This document shows, piece by piece, positions 24,986-33,035 of a stretch of DNA of 64,000 bases. The notes beneath the pieces are model-generated. The model did not search any database and was not told the origin of the DNA. It saw nothing but the letters and a program-made list of their open reading frames with translations. Within the stretch, counting starts at the first letter, position 1. Every line of letters starts with the position of its first letter. Location of the stretch: positions 1-64,000 of the forward strand of contig JAXLWB010000031.1 of the NCBI GenBank assembly GCA_046328715.1, given 5' to 3'. Source of the stretch: JAXLWB01 sp046328715 (GTDB lineage Bacteria; Chloroflexota; Anaerolineae; Caldilineales; Caldilineaceae). Made by a program: the position numbers and the translations under genes.

Positions 24986-25546
24986 ATGACCGAACTAATC
25001 CGTTGCGCCTGGTGTGGTACAGACCCGCTTTATATAAAATATCACGATGAAGAGTGGGGCGTTCCTTGCCACGAGGATCGTCAACTCTTTGAGATGATCT
25101 GTCTCGAAGGTGCGCAGGCTGGGTTGAGTTGGATTACCGTTTTACGCAAACGCGAAAGTTACCGGGCAGCGTTTGACAATTTCGACGCGGAGAAAATTGT
25201 CTGTTATGGCGAAGACAAAGTTGATGAATTGCTGCAAAACCCTGGGATTGTGCGCAATCGACTTAAGGTCAACGCTTTTATTAAGAATGCGCGTAGCTTC
25301 TTAACTGTCCAACATGAATTCGGTACCTTTGACCGCTATATCTGGCAGTTTGTCAACGGGCAACCGATTGTTCACAACTTTGCCTCGCTGCGAGAAATTC
25401 CAGCCAAAACGGCCGAAGCTGAAGCGATGAGCAAAGATCTGCAAAAACGGGGCTTTACCTTTGTAGGGCCGACCATCTGTTATGCCTTTATGCAAGCGTG
25501 CGGGTTGGTCAACGATCATTTGCTGGATTGTTTTCGCTACCGCTAA
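24986..25546 (+). CDS. tag: DNA-3-methyladenine glycosylase I
   Basis: A 186-residue base-excision repair enzyme that removes 3-methyladenine from alkylated DNA. It aligns along its whole length with Escherichia coli Tag: CAWCGTDPLYIKYHDEEWGVP at the N-terminus, FEMICLEGAQAGLSW, and NDHLLDCF near the end. The Zn ligands of Tag correspond to Cys7, His20 and the His/Cys pair of NDHLLDC. AGAGGAGA precedes the ATG. The downstream gene pobA begins 45 bases later but is functionally unrelated. Confidence 0.96.
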   Translation: MTELIRCAWCGTDPLYIKYHDEEWGVPCHEDRQLFEMICLEGAQAGLSWITVLRKRESYRAAFDNFDAEKIVCYGEDKVDELLQNPGIVRNRLKVNAFIKNARSFLTVQHEFGTFDRYIWQFVNGQPIVHNFASLREIPAKTAEAEAMSKDLQKRGFTFVGPTICYAFMQACGLVNDHLLDCFRYR

Positions 25547-25590
25547 CACCGATCCTAAGTGGATATTTTCTGCCTGATTTGCGACGAACC

Positions 25591-26772
25591 ATGAGAACAC
25601 AAGTAGGCATTATTGGCTCTGGCCCAGCAGGGTTGCTCTTATCCCATCTACTTCATCAGCAAGGCATCGAGTCGGTGATCCTTGAGCGGCAGAGTCGAGC
25701 GCATGTAGAGGCACGAATCCGGGCAGGGGTGCTGGAGCAAGGCACAGTCGATCTTCTGCGCCAACTCGGTGTGCACGAACGCATGGAGCGCGAGGGGTTG
25801 ATCCACGAAGGCTTTTCGATGGCCTTTGACGGACGCAAAGAACGCATCGACCTGCACGGGTTAACAGGCGGAAGGTCGGTCATGATCTATGGGCAGACCG
25901 AAATCACCAAAGACCTGATCAGCGCCCGTCTGACGGCTGGTGGTGAGATACACTACGAAAGCCCCGTGTTGGCCGTGGAAGATTATCAAAGCAGCCAGCC
26001 ACGCATTATCTATGAGCAGGACGGAAAACGTAACGAACTACTCTGTGACTTTGTTGCAGGCTGTGATGGTTATCACGGAGCAGCGCGCAAGAGCGTGCCT
26101 CAGGACAAGATACAACTCTTTGAGAGGCTCTACCCTTTCGGCTGGCTGGGCATCTTGGCTGATGTACCACCTGTCGATCACGAGTTGATCTATGCCAATC
26201 ATGAACGAGGCTTTGCGCTTTGCTCGATGCGTTCGCCCACGCGCAGTCGCTACTATGTGCAGTGCGATCTAGACGACAAAGTCGAAAATTGGACGGATGA
26301 CGCCTTTTGGGATGAACTACGCAGCCGCCTACCGCCGGAAAGTGCCGAGAAACTGATCACTGGTCCACGTTTGGAGATGAGCATTGCGCCGCTGCGTAGC
26401 TTTGTGGCCGAGCCGATGCGCTTTGGGACCCTTTTCTTAGCAGGAGACGCAGCGCACATCGTGCCGCCCACTGGTGCCAAAGGATTGAATCTGGCGGCCT
26501 CCGATGTTTACTATCTCGCACGCGCCCTGACCGCCTACTATGCCGAAAAGCGCAGCGATCTCCTCGACCGTTACTCCGAAGTCGCGCTACGTCGAGTTTG
26601 GAAGGCCGTACGCTTTTCCTGGTGGTACACCATGTTGATGCACAAGATTGACGCCGATCCCATCAGTCATCGCTTACAATTGGCAGAACTTGATTATCTG
26701 GCCAGTTCCGTTCCGGCGCGCACTGCGATGGCCGAGAATTACGTGGGGCTGCCCTTTGAAAGATTTGAGTAA
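25591..26772 (+). CDS. pobA: 4-hydroxybenzoate 3-monooxygenase
   Basis: A 393-residue FAD enzyme that hydroxylates 4-hydroxybenzoate to protocatechuate with NAD(P)H and O2. It shows the FAD-binding GSGPAGLLL motif, ILERQSRAHVEARIRAGVLEQGTVDLL (a hallmark stretch of PobA), the DG motif CDGYHGAAR and the GDAAH FAD-ribose motif followed by VPPTGAKGLNLA. Length equals the family norm. ATG at 25591; a longer ORF begins inside tag and is not used. It feeds protocatechuate to the pcaHG dioxygenase encoded 6 kb downstream, so it is the entry step of the aromatic cluster. Confidence 0.96.
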   Translation: MRTQVGIIGSGPAGLLLSHLLHQQGIESVILERQSRAHVEARIRAGVLEQGTVDLLRQLGVHERMEREGLIHEGFSMAFDGRKERIDLHGLTGGRSVMIYGQTEITKDLISARLTAGGEIHYESPVLAVEDYQSSQPRIIYEQDGKRNELLCDFVAGCDGYHGAARKSVPQDKIQLFERLYPFGWLGILADVPPVDHELIYANHERGFALCSMRSPTRSRYYVQCDLDDKVENWTDDAFWDELRSRLPPESAEKLITGPRLEMSIAPLRSFVAEPMRFGTLFLAGDAAHIVPPTGAKGLNLAASDVYYLARALTAYYAEKRSDLLDRYSEVALRRVWKAVRFSWWYTMLMHKIDADPISHRLQLAELDYLASSVPARTAMAENYVGLPFERFE

Positions 26773-26782
26773 AAGTTGAAAC

Positions 26783-27763
26783 ATGAAAGCAAAGCTTGGC
26801 ACATTCCTCACTACACTCAGCTTGACCTTCAGTGTCTTGACTTTTGCCAGTCGCCTGGGTCAAGTCCATTGGGTGCTTGATCTACTTTCACACTACCACA
26901 TTCAGTATTCGGTGGGACTTGTGGCTTGTCTTGGCGGATTGCTGTTGTTGAAACGCGTCGGCAAGCCTCTGTTGATTCCATTGCTGGCGTTGCTGCTCAA
27001 TCTGGCATTGGTTCTTCCATTCTTTGTGCCGACGGATCTCTTTGGTACAGAAGCCTCTGCTGATTCTTCAACGCCTGCGACCATCCCAATCCGAGTGATG
27101 GCGCTCAATATCTCCACTTCCAACGCCGGATACAACAAGGTGGTCGAACTTATCCGCCAACGTCAGCCGGACATTATCTTTATGTCCGAAGTGCGTTCCG
27201 ATTTGGTGAGCCTGTTGCAAGAGCAACTAGCGACAGAGTATCCTTACTTGCACGCCGAACCTTCCCGCGTCACCCTCGGCATCGCCTTTTTGAGCCGATA
27301 CCCGTTTCGAAAAGTTGAAACCGTGGCGGCTGGCACGGAAAGTCGCATGCGGCGACAATATCTGCGCGCTGAACTCGACTGGCAGGGAGAAGCAGTGACA
27401 GTAGTCGGTATTCACCCGCTACCGCCGATGGATGGAAGTTGGGCTGATAGCCGCAATCGAGAGTTACAGTTGATGGGCGAAGTGGCCAACCAGTCAACCG
27501 AGCCGTTCATCCTGCTCGGCGATCTGAATGCCTCACCCTGGTCGCAGCCGATGCAACAGTTGATTGCCCAAACGAATCTGCGCTATGCAGCGAAAGGGTA
27601 CGGACTTGGCCTTACCTGGCGGCTGGCTGGCGTGCTGCTCGGCGCACCACTTGATCACATTTTGGTGTCGCCGCAGTGGGACGTAGTGGACTATGTCGAA
27701 GCAGGCAATATCGGTTCGGACCATATTCCGATCCAGGCGGATTTGAGAATAGTCACACAATGA
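26783..27763 (+). CDS. Membrane-anchored endonuclease/exonuclease/phosphatase-family protein
   Basis: A 326-residue protein with three N-terminal hydrophobic helices (~5-85) and an EEP domain (~95-325). Catalytic motifs are visible: LNIST near the first Asn, Glu in FMSEVR, GIHPLPP, LGDLNASPWS (the GDxN motif) and GSDHIPI (the terminal SDH). This resembles the VanX-neighbour/YafD-like membrane EEP phosphohydrolases. It could cleave phosphodiesters outside the cytoplasm; substrate unknown. It starts 10 bases after pobA and may be co-transcribed, without a clear functional tie. Confidence 0.85.
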   Translation: MKAKLGTFLTTLSLTFSVLTFASRLGQVHWVLDLLSHYHIQYSVGLVACLGGLLLLKRVGKPLLIPLLALLLNLALVLPFFVPTDLFGTEASADSSTPATIPIRVMALNISTSNAGYNKVVELIRQRQPDIIFMSEVRSDLVSLLQEQLATEYPYLHAEPSRVTLGIAFLSRYPFRKVETVAAGTESRMRRQYLRAELDWQGEAVTVVGIHPLPPMDGSWADSRNRELQLMGEVANQSTEPFILLGDLNASPWSQPMQQLIAQTNLRYAAKGYGLGLTWRLAGVLLGAPLDHILVSPQWDVVDYVEAGNIGSDHIPIQADLRIVTQ

Positions 27764-27767
27764 TTGA

Positions 27768-28823
27768 ATGGTCGCTATGCATAAAAAAACTAGATTAGCC
27801 GTCATTGGAGCGGGGTTAATTGGACAGAAACATGCTGCGTTGATTGCCAATGGCAGTGCCGCAACGCTGGTGGGAATTTGTGACGCCGATCCAAGTCGCA
27901 GGTCGATTGCTGAGCAGTTACAGATGCCCTTTTTTCAATCATTGGAAGCGCTGCTCACACAGACAAAACCGGATGGGGTGATTATTGCCACCCCCAATCA
28001 TGCGCATGCTTCCGTCGCCGAAATTTGTGCCTCTCATGGCGTCCATCTGCTCGTGGAAAAGCCAATTGCCGAAACCCGTGTCGATGCCGAGCGAATTATA
28101 AAAGCGGCTGAGGCGGCTGGTGTCCAAGTGCTGGTAGGACATCATCGGCGGCACAATCCATTGATTGCCGAGACGCGCAAACTGATTCAAGCGGGCGTTA
28201 TCGGGAGGCTGATCGGTGTCAATGTACTGTTCACCATCCGCAAGCCGGATGATTACTTTCAGGTTACCTGGCGTACGCAACGTCCAAGCGGCGGTCCCAC
28301 CTTGATCAACCTGATTCACGACGTTGATTCACTACGTTTTATCTGTGGCGAGATCGGGCAGGTCTATGCGCAGAGCAGTTCGATCGTCCGTGGTTTCGCA
28401 GTCGAAGATTCACTCGTCGCCACCTTGAATTTTGCCAGCGGCGCATTGGGTACGATTCTACTGTCGGACGCAGCCGTGGCACCCTGGTCGTACGAAGCGA
28501 CAACGGGCGAAAATCCCTTCTATTTTCGGGCAAGTGAAGATTGTTATCATTTCATGGGCACGCACGGCTCGTTGGCATTCCCAAGCCTGCGAATGTGGCA
28601 TTACAACAATGTGCAGGCTGTAGGGTGGCAGTATCCGCTCGTCAACAGCCAACAATCGGTTGAAGCAACGGATCCCCTTGTGCGCCAATTGGAACATTTT
28701 TGCCGAGTGATTCGAGGCGAGGAAGCGCCCTTTGTCAGTGCACTCGATGGCACCCGTTCGCTGGTCGTCATTCAAGCAATCCTCGAATCGGCCGAGACAA
28801 ATCAGCCCATCGCCGTAATTTGA
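27768..28823 (+). CDS. Gfo/Idh/MocA-family NAD(P)-dependent oxidoreductase
   Basis: A 351-residue dehydrogenase. The Rossmann motif is VIGAGLIGQKHAALI at residues ~10-24 and the catalytic lysine lies in the EKPIA motif. The C-terminal alpha/beta domain has HDVDSLRFICGE. Family members oxidise sugars, inositol or related polyols, or reduce dihydrodiols, so the substrate cannot be read from sequence. It starts five bases after the stop of the EEP gene, within a run of genes co-directed with pobA. The ATG at 27777 is an alternative start. Confidence 0.88.
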   Translation: MVAMHKKTRLAVIGAGLIGQKHAALIANGSAATLVGICDADPSRRSIAEQLQMPFFQSLEALLTQTKPDGVIIATPNHAHASVAEICASHGVHLLVEKPIAETRVDAERIIKAAEAAGVQVLVGHHRRHNPLIAETRKLIQAGVIGRLIGVNVLFTIRKPDDYFQVTWRTQRPSGGPTLINLIHDVDSLRFICGEIGQVYAQSSSIVRGFAVEDSLVATLNFASGALGTILLSDAAVAPWSYEATTGENPFYFRASEDCYHFMGTHGSLAFPSLRMWHYNNVQAVGWQYPLVNSQQSVEATDPLVRQLEHFCRVIRGEEAPFVSALDGTRSLVVIQAILESAETNQPIAVI

Positions 28824-28885
28824 AGTCAGTCAAGCATGCAAGTCAAGCGCAACCAGCAATGAAACTTGTTGGTTGACAGAGCATT

Positions 28886-28953
28886 TGTCATTCCTGTTTG
28901 GAATCTTGCCGTGCTACATGCTGGAGCGGCGGCGATTCCAAACGGGAATGACA
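28886..28953. repeat. Inverted repeat, REP-like (TGTCATTCC...GGAATGACA)
   Basis: 20-bp arms with one mismatch (TGTCATTCCTGTTTGGAATC at 28886-28905 and its complement at 28934-28953) and a 28-base loop sit in the 226-bp gap before pcaD. No T run follows, so it is more likely a repeat palindrome than a terminator. Confidence 0.6.
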
Positions 28954-29049
28954 GACCATCTGATAAGTACTATCGAAAGTTCCTGGTTGGCGACTCAATT
29001 TTAATGCTACTGTTTAGCAATAATTTTCTACGATCTTACCGAGCACCTT

Positions 29050-29829
29050 ATGTTCACCCAACTAAACGGCCTTACGCTCCACTACCAAGTCGAAGGTGTC
29101 GAGACGGGCATACCGCTGGTTTTTATCAATTCGCTGGGTAGTTCACTTTGCATTTGGGACGATGTGTGCGATCAACTGCGTCCACACTTCCGCATTGTCC
29201 GTTACGACAAGCGTGGACATGGACTTTCTGACTCGCCACCGGGGCCTTACACCATTCGTGACCATGCCGCGGATCTGCTCGGCCTGCTCGATCATCTACA
29301 AGTAGAGAAAGCTATCCTGATCGGCGTTTCGGTGGGTGGGATGATTGCGTTGGAGTTTGCCGCCACTCGTCCGCAGCGAGTGGGTAAGTTGGTGTTGTGT
29401 GATACAGGGGCCAAGATTGGCAGTGAACAATCGTGGAATGAGCGCATTGCAGCAATACAGGCTGGGGGGTTAACATCAATTGCTGCCGCTGTATTAGCCC
29501 GTTGGTTTACACCCGCCTTTATCCAAAACCAACCTGCGCAACATCTTGGCTATACGAACATGTTTGTTCGTATGCCTGCCGCTGGGTATATCGCCACTTG
29601 CGCAGCATTGCGGGATGCTGATCTGCATTCCATTGTGGCCGCCATTCAAACACCGTCGCTGGTGCTCTGCGGCGATCAAGACATGTCAACCCCACCGGCT
29701 TTGGGGCAGAAACTGGCAGCTTTGCTTCCAAACGCGCACTTTAGGATGATCCCCAATGCAGCCCATCTACCCTCAATCGAACAGCCGCAGTACTTGGCCG
29801 AAACCATCGCTCAATTTTTGACAGGTTGA
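29050..29829 (+). CDS. pcaD: 3-oxoadipate enol-lactonase
   Basis: A 259-residue alpha/beta-hydrolase that opens 3-oxoadipate enol-lactone to 3-oxoadipate. The nucleophile elbow is GVSVGGMIAL with Ser in GxSxG, the oxyanion region NSLGSSLCIWDDV, then the acid DQDMSTPP and the base His in NAAHLPSIEQP. It matches PcaD in length and motifs (YDKRGHGLSD). It is adjacent to pcaC and in the same cluster as pcaHGBF, which makes the assignment secure. The ATG lacks a clear ribosome binding site. Confidence 0.93.
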   Translation: MFTQLNGLTLHYQVEGVETGIPLVFINSLGSSLCIWDDVCDQLRPHFRIVRYDKRGHGLSDSPPGPYTIRDHAADLLGLLDHLQVEKAILIGVSVGGMIALEFAATRPQRVGKLVLCDTGAKIGSEQSWNERIAAIQAGGLTSIAAAVLARWFTPAFIQNQPAQHLGYTNMFVRMPAAGYIATCAALRDADLHSIVAAIQTPSLVLCGDQDMSTPPALGQKLAALLPNAHFRMIPNAAHLPSIEQPQYLAETIAQFLTG

Positions 29830-29832
29830 ACG

Positions 29833-29870
29833 CATCATCTTGTCATCTTGTCATCCCTTCATCTTGTCCC
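29833..29870. repeat. Short tandem repeat (TCATCTTG)n
   Basis: Three to four TCATCTTG/TCATCCCT units fill the pcaD-pcaC gap and make a false 20-codon extension of pcaC. Same family as the palindrome at 49660-49713. Confidence 0.55.
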
Positions 29871-29885
29871 TTATCTGGAGTAACC

Positions 29886-30272
29886 ATGTCCGACTCACGC
29901 TATGAAGAAGGAATGAAAATCCGCCGCTCCGTCCTCGGCGATGCCCACGTTGATCGAGCGGAAGCCAACAAGACCGACTTCGATGCTGATTTTCAGCGCA
30001 TGATCGCCGAGTTTGCTTGGGGTACGGTCTGGAACAACAATGGGATTGACCTTCAAACCCGTCACATGATCACAATTGCGATTCTGGCGGGGCTTGGCAA
30101 AGAGCACGAACTGGCAATGCATATTCGCGCTACGCAAAATACTGGCGTGTCACCAGCCCAACTCAAGGAAGTGCTGCACCAGGTGGCAATCTACGCAGGG
30201 ATACCGGTGGCCAATACAGCATTTGGAATCGCCAAAAAAGTGCTCGCAGAGATGGAGCAGATCTTAGAATGA
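29886..30272 (+). CDS. pcaC: 4-carboxymuconolactone decarboxylase
   Basis: A 128-residue CMD-family enzyme that decarboxylates gamma-carboxymuconolactone to 3-oxoadipate enol-lactone. Characteristic motifs: YEEGMKIRRSVLGDAHVDRA, EFAWGTVW, DLQTRHMITIAILAGLG-like TRHMITIAILA, ELAMHIRATQNTGVSP and EVLHQVAIYAGIPVANTAF. GGAG precedes the ATG at 29886; the ORF extension comes from a repeat. It stands alone rather than fused to PcaD (as PcaL is in actinobacteria), and lies between pcaD and the flavin reductase-like gene. Confidence 0.95.
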   Translation: MSDSRYEEGMKIRRSVLGDAHVDRAEANKTDFDADFQRMIAEFAWGTVWNNNGIDLQTRHMITIAILAGLGKEHELAMHIRATQNTGVSPAQLKEVLHQVAIYAGIPVANTAFGIAKKVLAEMEQILE

Positions 30273-30386
30273 TTTGACAAGGGCTCTCTCGGTCAGTATG
30301 ATGTCGCACGATGTGCAGACGATATTTGTACTTTCTATTTTACAGTCTATCTCTAACGAGAAAATCGAGAATGAACGAGCCAGTTG

Positions 30387-30890
30387 ATGGCAATTACAAT
30401 GACAGAACCAAGCACCCAACCCTTTGATACACGCGGCTTTCGCAATGCCTGTGGCAAGTTTGCGACTGGCATTACCGTAGTAACCGTCGAAGTAGACGGC
30501 GAAGTGCATGGCATGACCGCCAATGCCTTTATGTCGGTCTCACTTGACCCGCCACTGGTCGTTGTGTCGGTGGGCAAAAAGGCCCATATGCATCGCTTTC
30601 TGGCCGAATGCGAACGTTTTGCCATCAGCATTTTGAACCGGGATCAAGAAGCCTACAGCGGTCACTTTGCTGGTTTTAGCCCTAAGGACTTCGAACCAGC
30701 CTTTGAAACTCGACACAATCATCCGGTGATTGCAAACGCCATTGCTTACTTTGTCACTCGACCCTATGCCGCACACGAGGCAGGCGATCACACCCTCTAT
30801 ATCGGTCAAGTGGAGTACTTTGAGAGCAACGATCAAGCTCCGGTGCTCTATTATGAAGGGAAATATCGCCAGGTTGCGGCAATCACATAG
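30387..30890 (+). CDS. Flavin reductase-family protein
   Basis: A 167-residue protein of the flavin reductase-like domain (FMN-binding split barrel). Motifs include ACGKFATGITVVT, HGMTANAFMSVSLDPPLV, FAISILNRDQE and HTLYIGQVEYFE. Such proteins supply reduced flavin to two-component monooxygenases or bind FMN alone. No partner oxygenase is adjacent (PobA is self-sufficient), so its job in this aromatic cluster is open. Starts at TTG 30384, ATG 30387 or ATG 30399 are all possible; the ribosome binding site is weak. Confidence 0.85.
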   Translation: MAITMTEPSTQPFDTRGFRNACGKFATGITVVTVEVDGEVHGMTANAFMSVSLDPPLVVVSVGKKAHMHRFLAECERFAISILNRDQEAYSGHFAGFSPKDFEPAFETRHNHPVIANAIAYFVTRPYAAHEAGDHTLYIGQVEYFESNDQAPVLYYEGKYRQVAAIT

Positions 30891-30933
30891 TTCAGGGTAA
30901 ATGGCGCAGGAATGGTTTTGGAAGAAGGAAACG

Positions 30934-31446
30934 ATGGCAAAGTTAGATCCCTTTATCGAACGGAAAGCACAAGCCATTGCAGAACGTCAGGCTGACTTTT
31001 CGGCCAATCCTGGCAAATCGTTGGTAACAGTCAAAGCGACTTCCTGGGTGGGTGGCGTGACGGGAACGCGCCCCATCCGTATGGGAGAATACATCGTCAT
31101 CAGCGATTCGGCGCCAGGATTAGGAGGCAATTCACTTGGCCCGACCTCCCCAGAAATGCTGTTGGGCGCATTGGCGAGCTGCCTCGTTCACACCTATTTG
31201 ATCCAGGCGACGCTACTGCACATTCCGCTTGACCATATCGAAATTGACGTACAGGCACAGCTTGACTTTGCAGGCGTGGTAGGATTGCCGGTCGAACTGC
31301 CACCACAACTACGCAACATTAGCTATCAGCCCAAGGTCACCTCGCCCGCCAGCGAAGCCGAAATTGAACGTCTGCATGCTGCAGTAGAAATCTCTTGCCC
31401 TGTGCTGAATACACTCATCAATCCAACTGCTGTCCAACGTCGATAA
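30934..31446 (+). CDS. OsmC-family protein
   Basis: A 170-residue protein of the OsmC/Ohr fold. The two conserved Cys occur in LGALASCLVHT and VEISCPVLN, the pair that reduces organic or fatty-acid hydroperoxides. The motif LGPTSPEMLLGALASC is typical. Start 30934 (MAKLDP) has AAGGAAAC upstream; a longer in-frame start at 30901 is less likely. Between pcaC/flavin reductase and pcaHG it could protect oxygen-dependent aromatic degradation from peroxides, but this is inference. Confidence 0.85.
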   Translation: MAKLDPFIERKAQAIAERQADFSANPGKSLVTVKATSWVGGVTGTRPIRMGEYIVISDSAPGLGGNSLGPTSPEMLLGALASCLVHTYLIQATLLHIPLDHIEIDVQAQLDFAGVVGLPVELPPQLRNISYQPKVTSPASEAEIERLHAAVEISCPVLNTLINPTAVQRR

Positions 31447-31549
31447 CCAGACACGGCGACGCCACAAGGCGTGTGGGAAACTTTGCCGCCAAAGTACGCT
31501 TACACGCTGCCAATAAGCATCTGCGTATCCTTTTCTTGAAAGGAAATTT

Positions 31550-32257
31550 ATGAGTACAGCCCCTCTTTCCAGTGCGCTTGACTGGAAGGTACAACCGCCT
31601 TATCTCTACCCTGGCTATACCTCTACCGTAAAACGTGCGCCACAGCAGCCGCTGATCCCGCTTACTCGTACGTTGTCGGAACTCACGGGTCCGGTCTACG
31701 GGCATGAAATGATCCGTCCGCTCGACAACGATCTAACCCGCAACGCCGTGGTCAATGGCGAGCCGATTGGAGAGCGGATTATTGTCACGGGTCGAGTCCT
31801 CGATGAAAAGGGCAATCCTGTACGCAATGCCCTTTTAGAGATCTGGCAAGCGAATGCCTGCGGTCGCTACATTCACAAGAATGATCAACATCCTGCGCCG
31901 CTTGACCCCAACTTTACCGGTGCTGGACGCGTGCTGACCGACCACAACGGCGAATATCGCTTTACCACGATCAAGCCCGGAGCGTATCCCTGGAAAAATC
32001 ATGACAATGCCTGGCGACCGGCCCATATTCATTTTTCGGTCTTTGGCAACAACTTTTTGCAACGGCTGGTCACGCAGATGTACTTCCCTGGCGATCCGTT
32101 GATTCCGCTCGATCCGATTCACAACAGCGTTCCCGACCAACTGGGACGGCAACGGCTGATCTCGGTCTACGATCACAGCGTCACTCAACCGTTATGGGCG
32201 TTGGGCTATCGCTTCGACATTGTACTGGCTGGCGAGCGACAGACACCGTTTGAATGA
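31550..32257 (+). CDS. pcaH: Protocatechuate 3,4-dioxygenase beta subunit
   Basis: A 235-residue Fe(III) intradiol dioxygenase subunit that, with the alpha subunit, cleaves protocatechuate to 3-carboxy-cis,cis-muconate. The iron ligands expected in the beta subunit are visible: Tyr in CGRYIH, Tyr in GAYPWKN, and both His in RPAHIHFS. The N-terminal PcaH-type segment (PPYLYPGYTSTVKRAP) is present. AAAGGAA precedes ATG. pcaG begins 20 bases after its stop. Confidence 0.96.
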   Translation: MSTAPLSSALDWKVQPPYLYPGYTSTVKRAPQQPLIPLTRTLSELTGPVYGHEMIRPLDNDLTRNAVVNGEPIGERIIVTGRVLDEKGNPVRNALLEIWQANACGRYIHKNDQHPAPLDPNFTGAGRVLTDHNGEYRFTTIKPGAYPWKNHDNAWRPAHIHFSVFGNNFLQRLVTQMYFPGDPLIPLDPIHNSVPDQLGRQRLISVYDHSVTQPLWALGYRFDIVLAGERQTPFE

Positions 32258-32277
32258 CAAGAAGAAGGGATGACAAG

Positions 32278-32847
32278 ATGACGCAAGAACTGTTGATTCA
32301 AACAGGCAGTCAGACGGTTGGACCATTTTTTCACTACGGATTGATCTTTGGTGGCGAAAATGTGCTGGTAAACGAGCAAACCCGTGGCGAACGGATCTTG
32401 ATTGAAGGTACCGTGTACGATGGCGATGGGGTACCGATTCCCGATGCACTGGTTGAAATCTGGCAACCTGATGCCCAGGGCTACTTCAATCACCCCGCCG
32501 ACCCCAATCAAACAAAGGCCGATCCGAATTTTCGAGGCTTCGGGCGTTCAGGTACGGTGGACGGCGGCAGATACAGTTTCAAAACTGTGAAACCAGGCAT
32601 CATTGCAGGCAGCGCAGCACCCTATGTCAATCTACGACTCTTTTCGCGCGGCATGTTGATCCACGCAGTGACTCGCATCTACTTTAGCGACGAAGTGGCC
32701 AATGCGAAAGACCTCGTTCTCAGTGCTATCGACGCGGCTCGTCGCTCCACCCTCATTGCCCAACGCCATGAGTTTGGCGATCTGCCCTGTTACAACTTCG
32801 ATATTCGATTACAGGGCGAGAGCGAGACGGTCTTCTTCAATCCATAA
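32278..32847 (+). CDS. pcaG: Protocatechuate 3,4-dioxygenase alpha subunit
   Basis: A 189-residue subunit with TGSQTVGPFFHYGL at the N-terminus, DALVEIWQPDAQGYF and SRGMLIHAVTRIYF. It has the intradiol fold but lacks the Tyr/His iron ligands of PcaH, as expected for PcaG. Start 32278 has AAGAAGGGA six bases upstream; the ATG at 32254 overlapping the pcaH stop only reads through a TGACAAG repeat. It forms the heterodimeric dioxygenase with PcaH. Confidence 0.95.
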   Translation: MTQELLIQTGSQTVGPFFHYGLIFGGENVLVNEQTRGERILIEGTVYDGDGVPIPDALVEIWQPDAQGYFNHPADPNQTKADPNFRGFGRSGTVDGGRYSFKTVKPGIIAGSAAPYVNLRLFSRGMLIHAVTRIYFSDEVANAKDLVLSAIDAARRSTLIAQRHEFGDLPCYNFDIRLQGESETVFFNP

Positions 32848-32898
32848 GGGTTTGTTCCGAAGGGACGGGTCGAGAAGCCTAGTGGAATGTCCTTTTAC

Positions 32899-32956
32899 TT
32901 TTTAGAAATAGAATCAGCCTGCTTCTTCGAGAAGAGTCACAATCTATTTCTAAAAA
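32899..32956. repeat. Inverted repeat downstream of pcaG
   Basis: Perfect 14-bp arms, TTTTTAGAAATAGA and its complement, with a 30-base loop that folds a small CTTCT/AGAAG hairpin. It may end the pcaHG transcript on either strand, but the stem is AT-rich. Confidence 0.5.
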
Positions 32957-33035
32957 TTAAGTAGGCGGACTATTAGGGATATTCTATTCTCATCTACTGA
33001 TTCACTGTCTACTGTCATGCTGTCCTACTGTGCAT

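Noticed and set aside
28886..28953. Interpretation as a riboswitch before pcaD
   Set aside because: Only a simple inverted repeat with a long loop; no conserved aptamer-like core.
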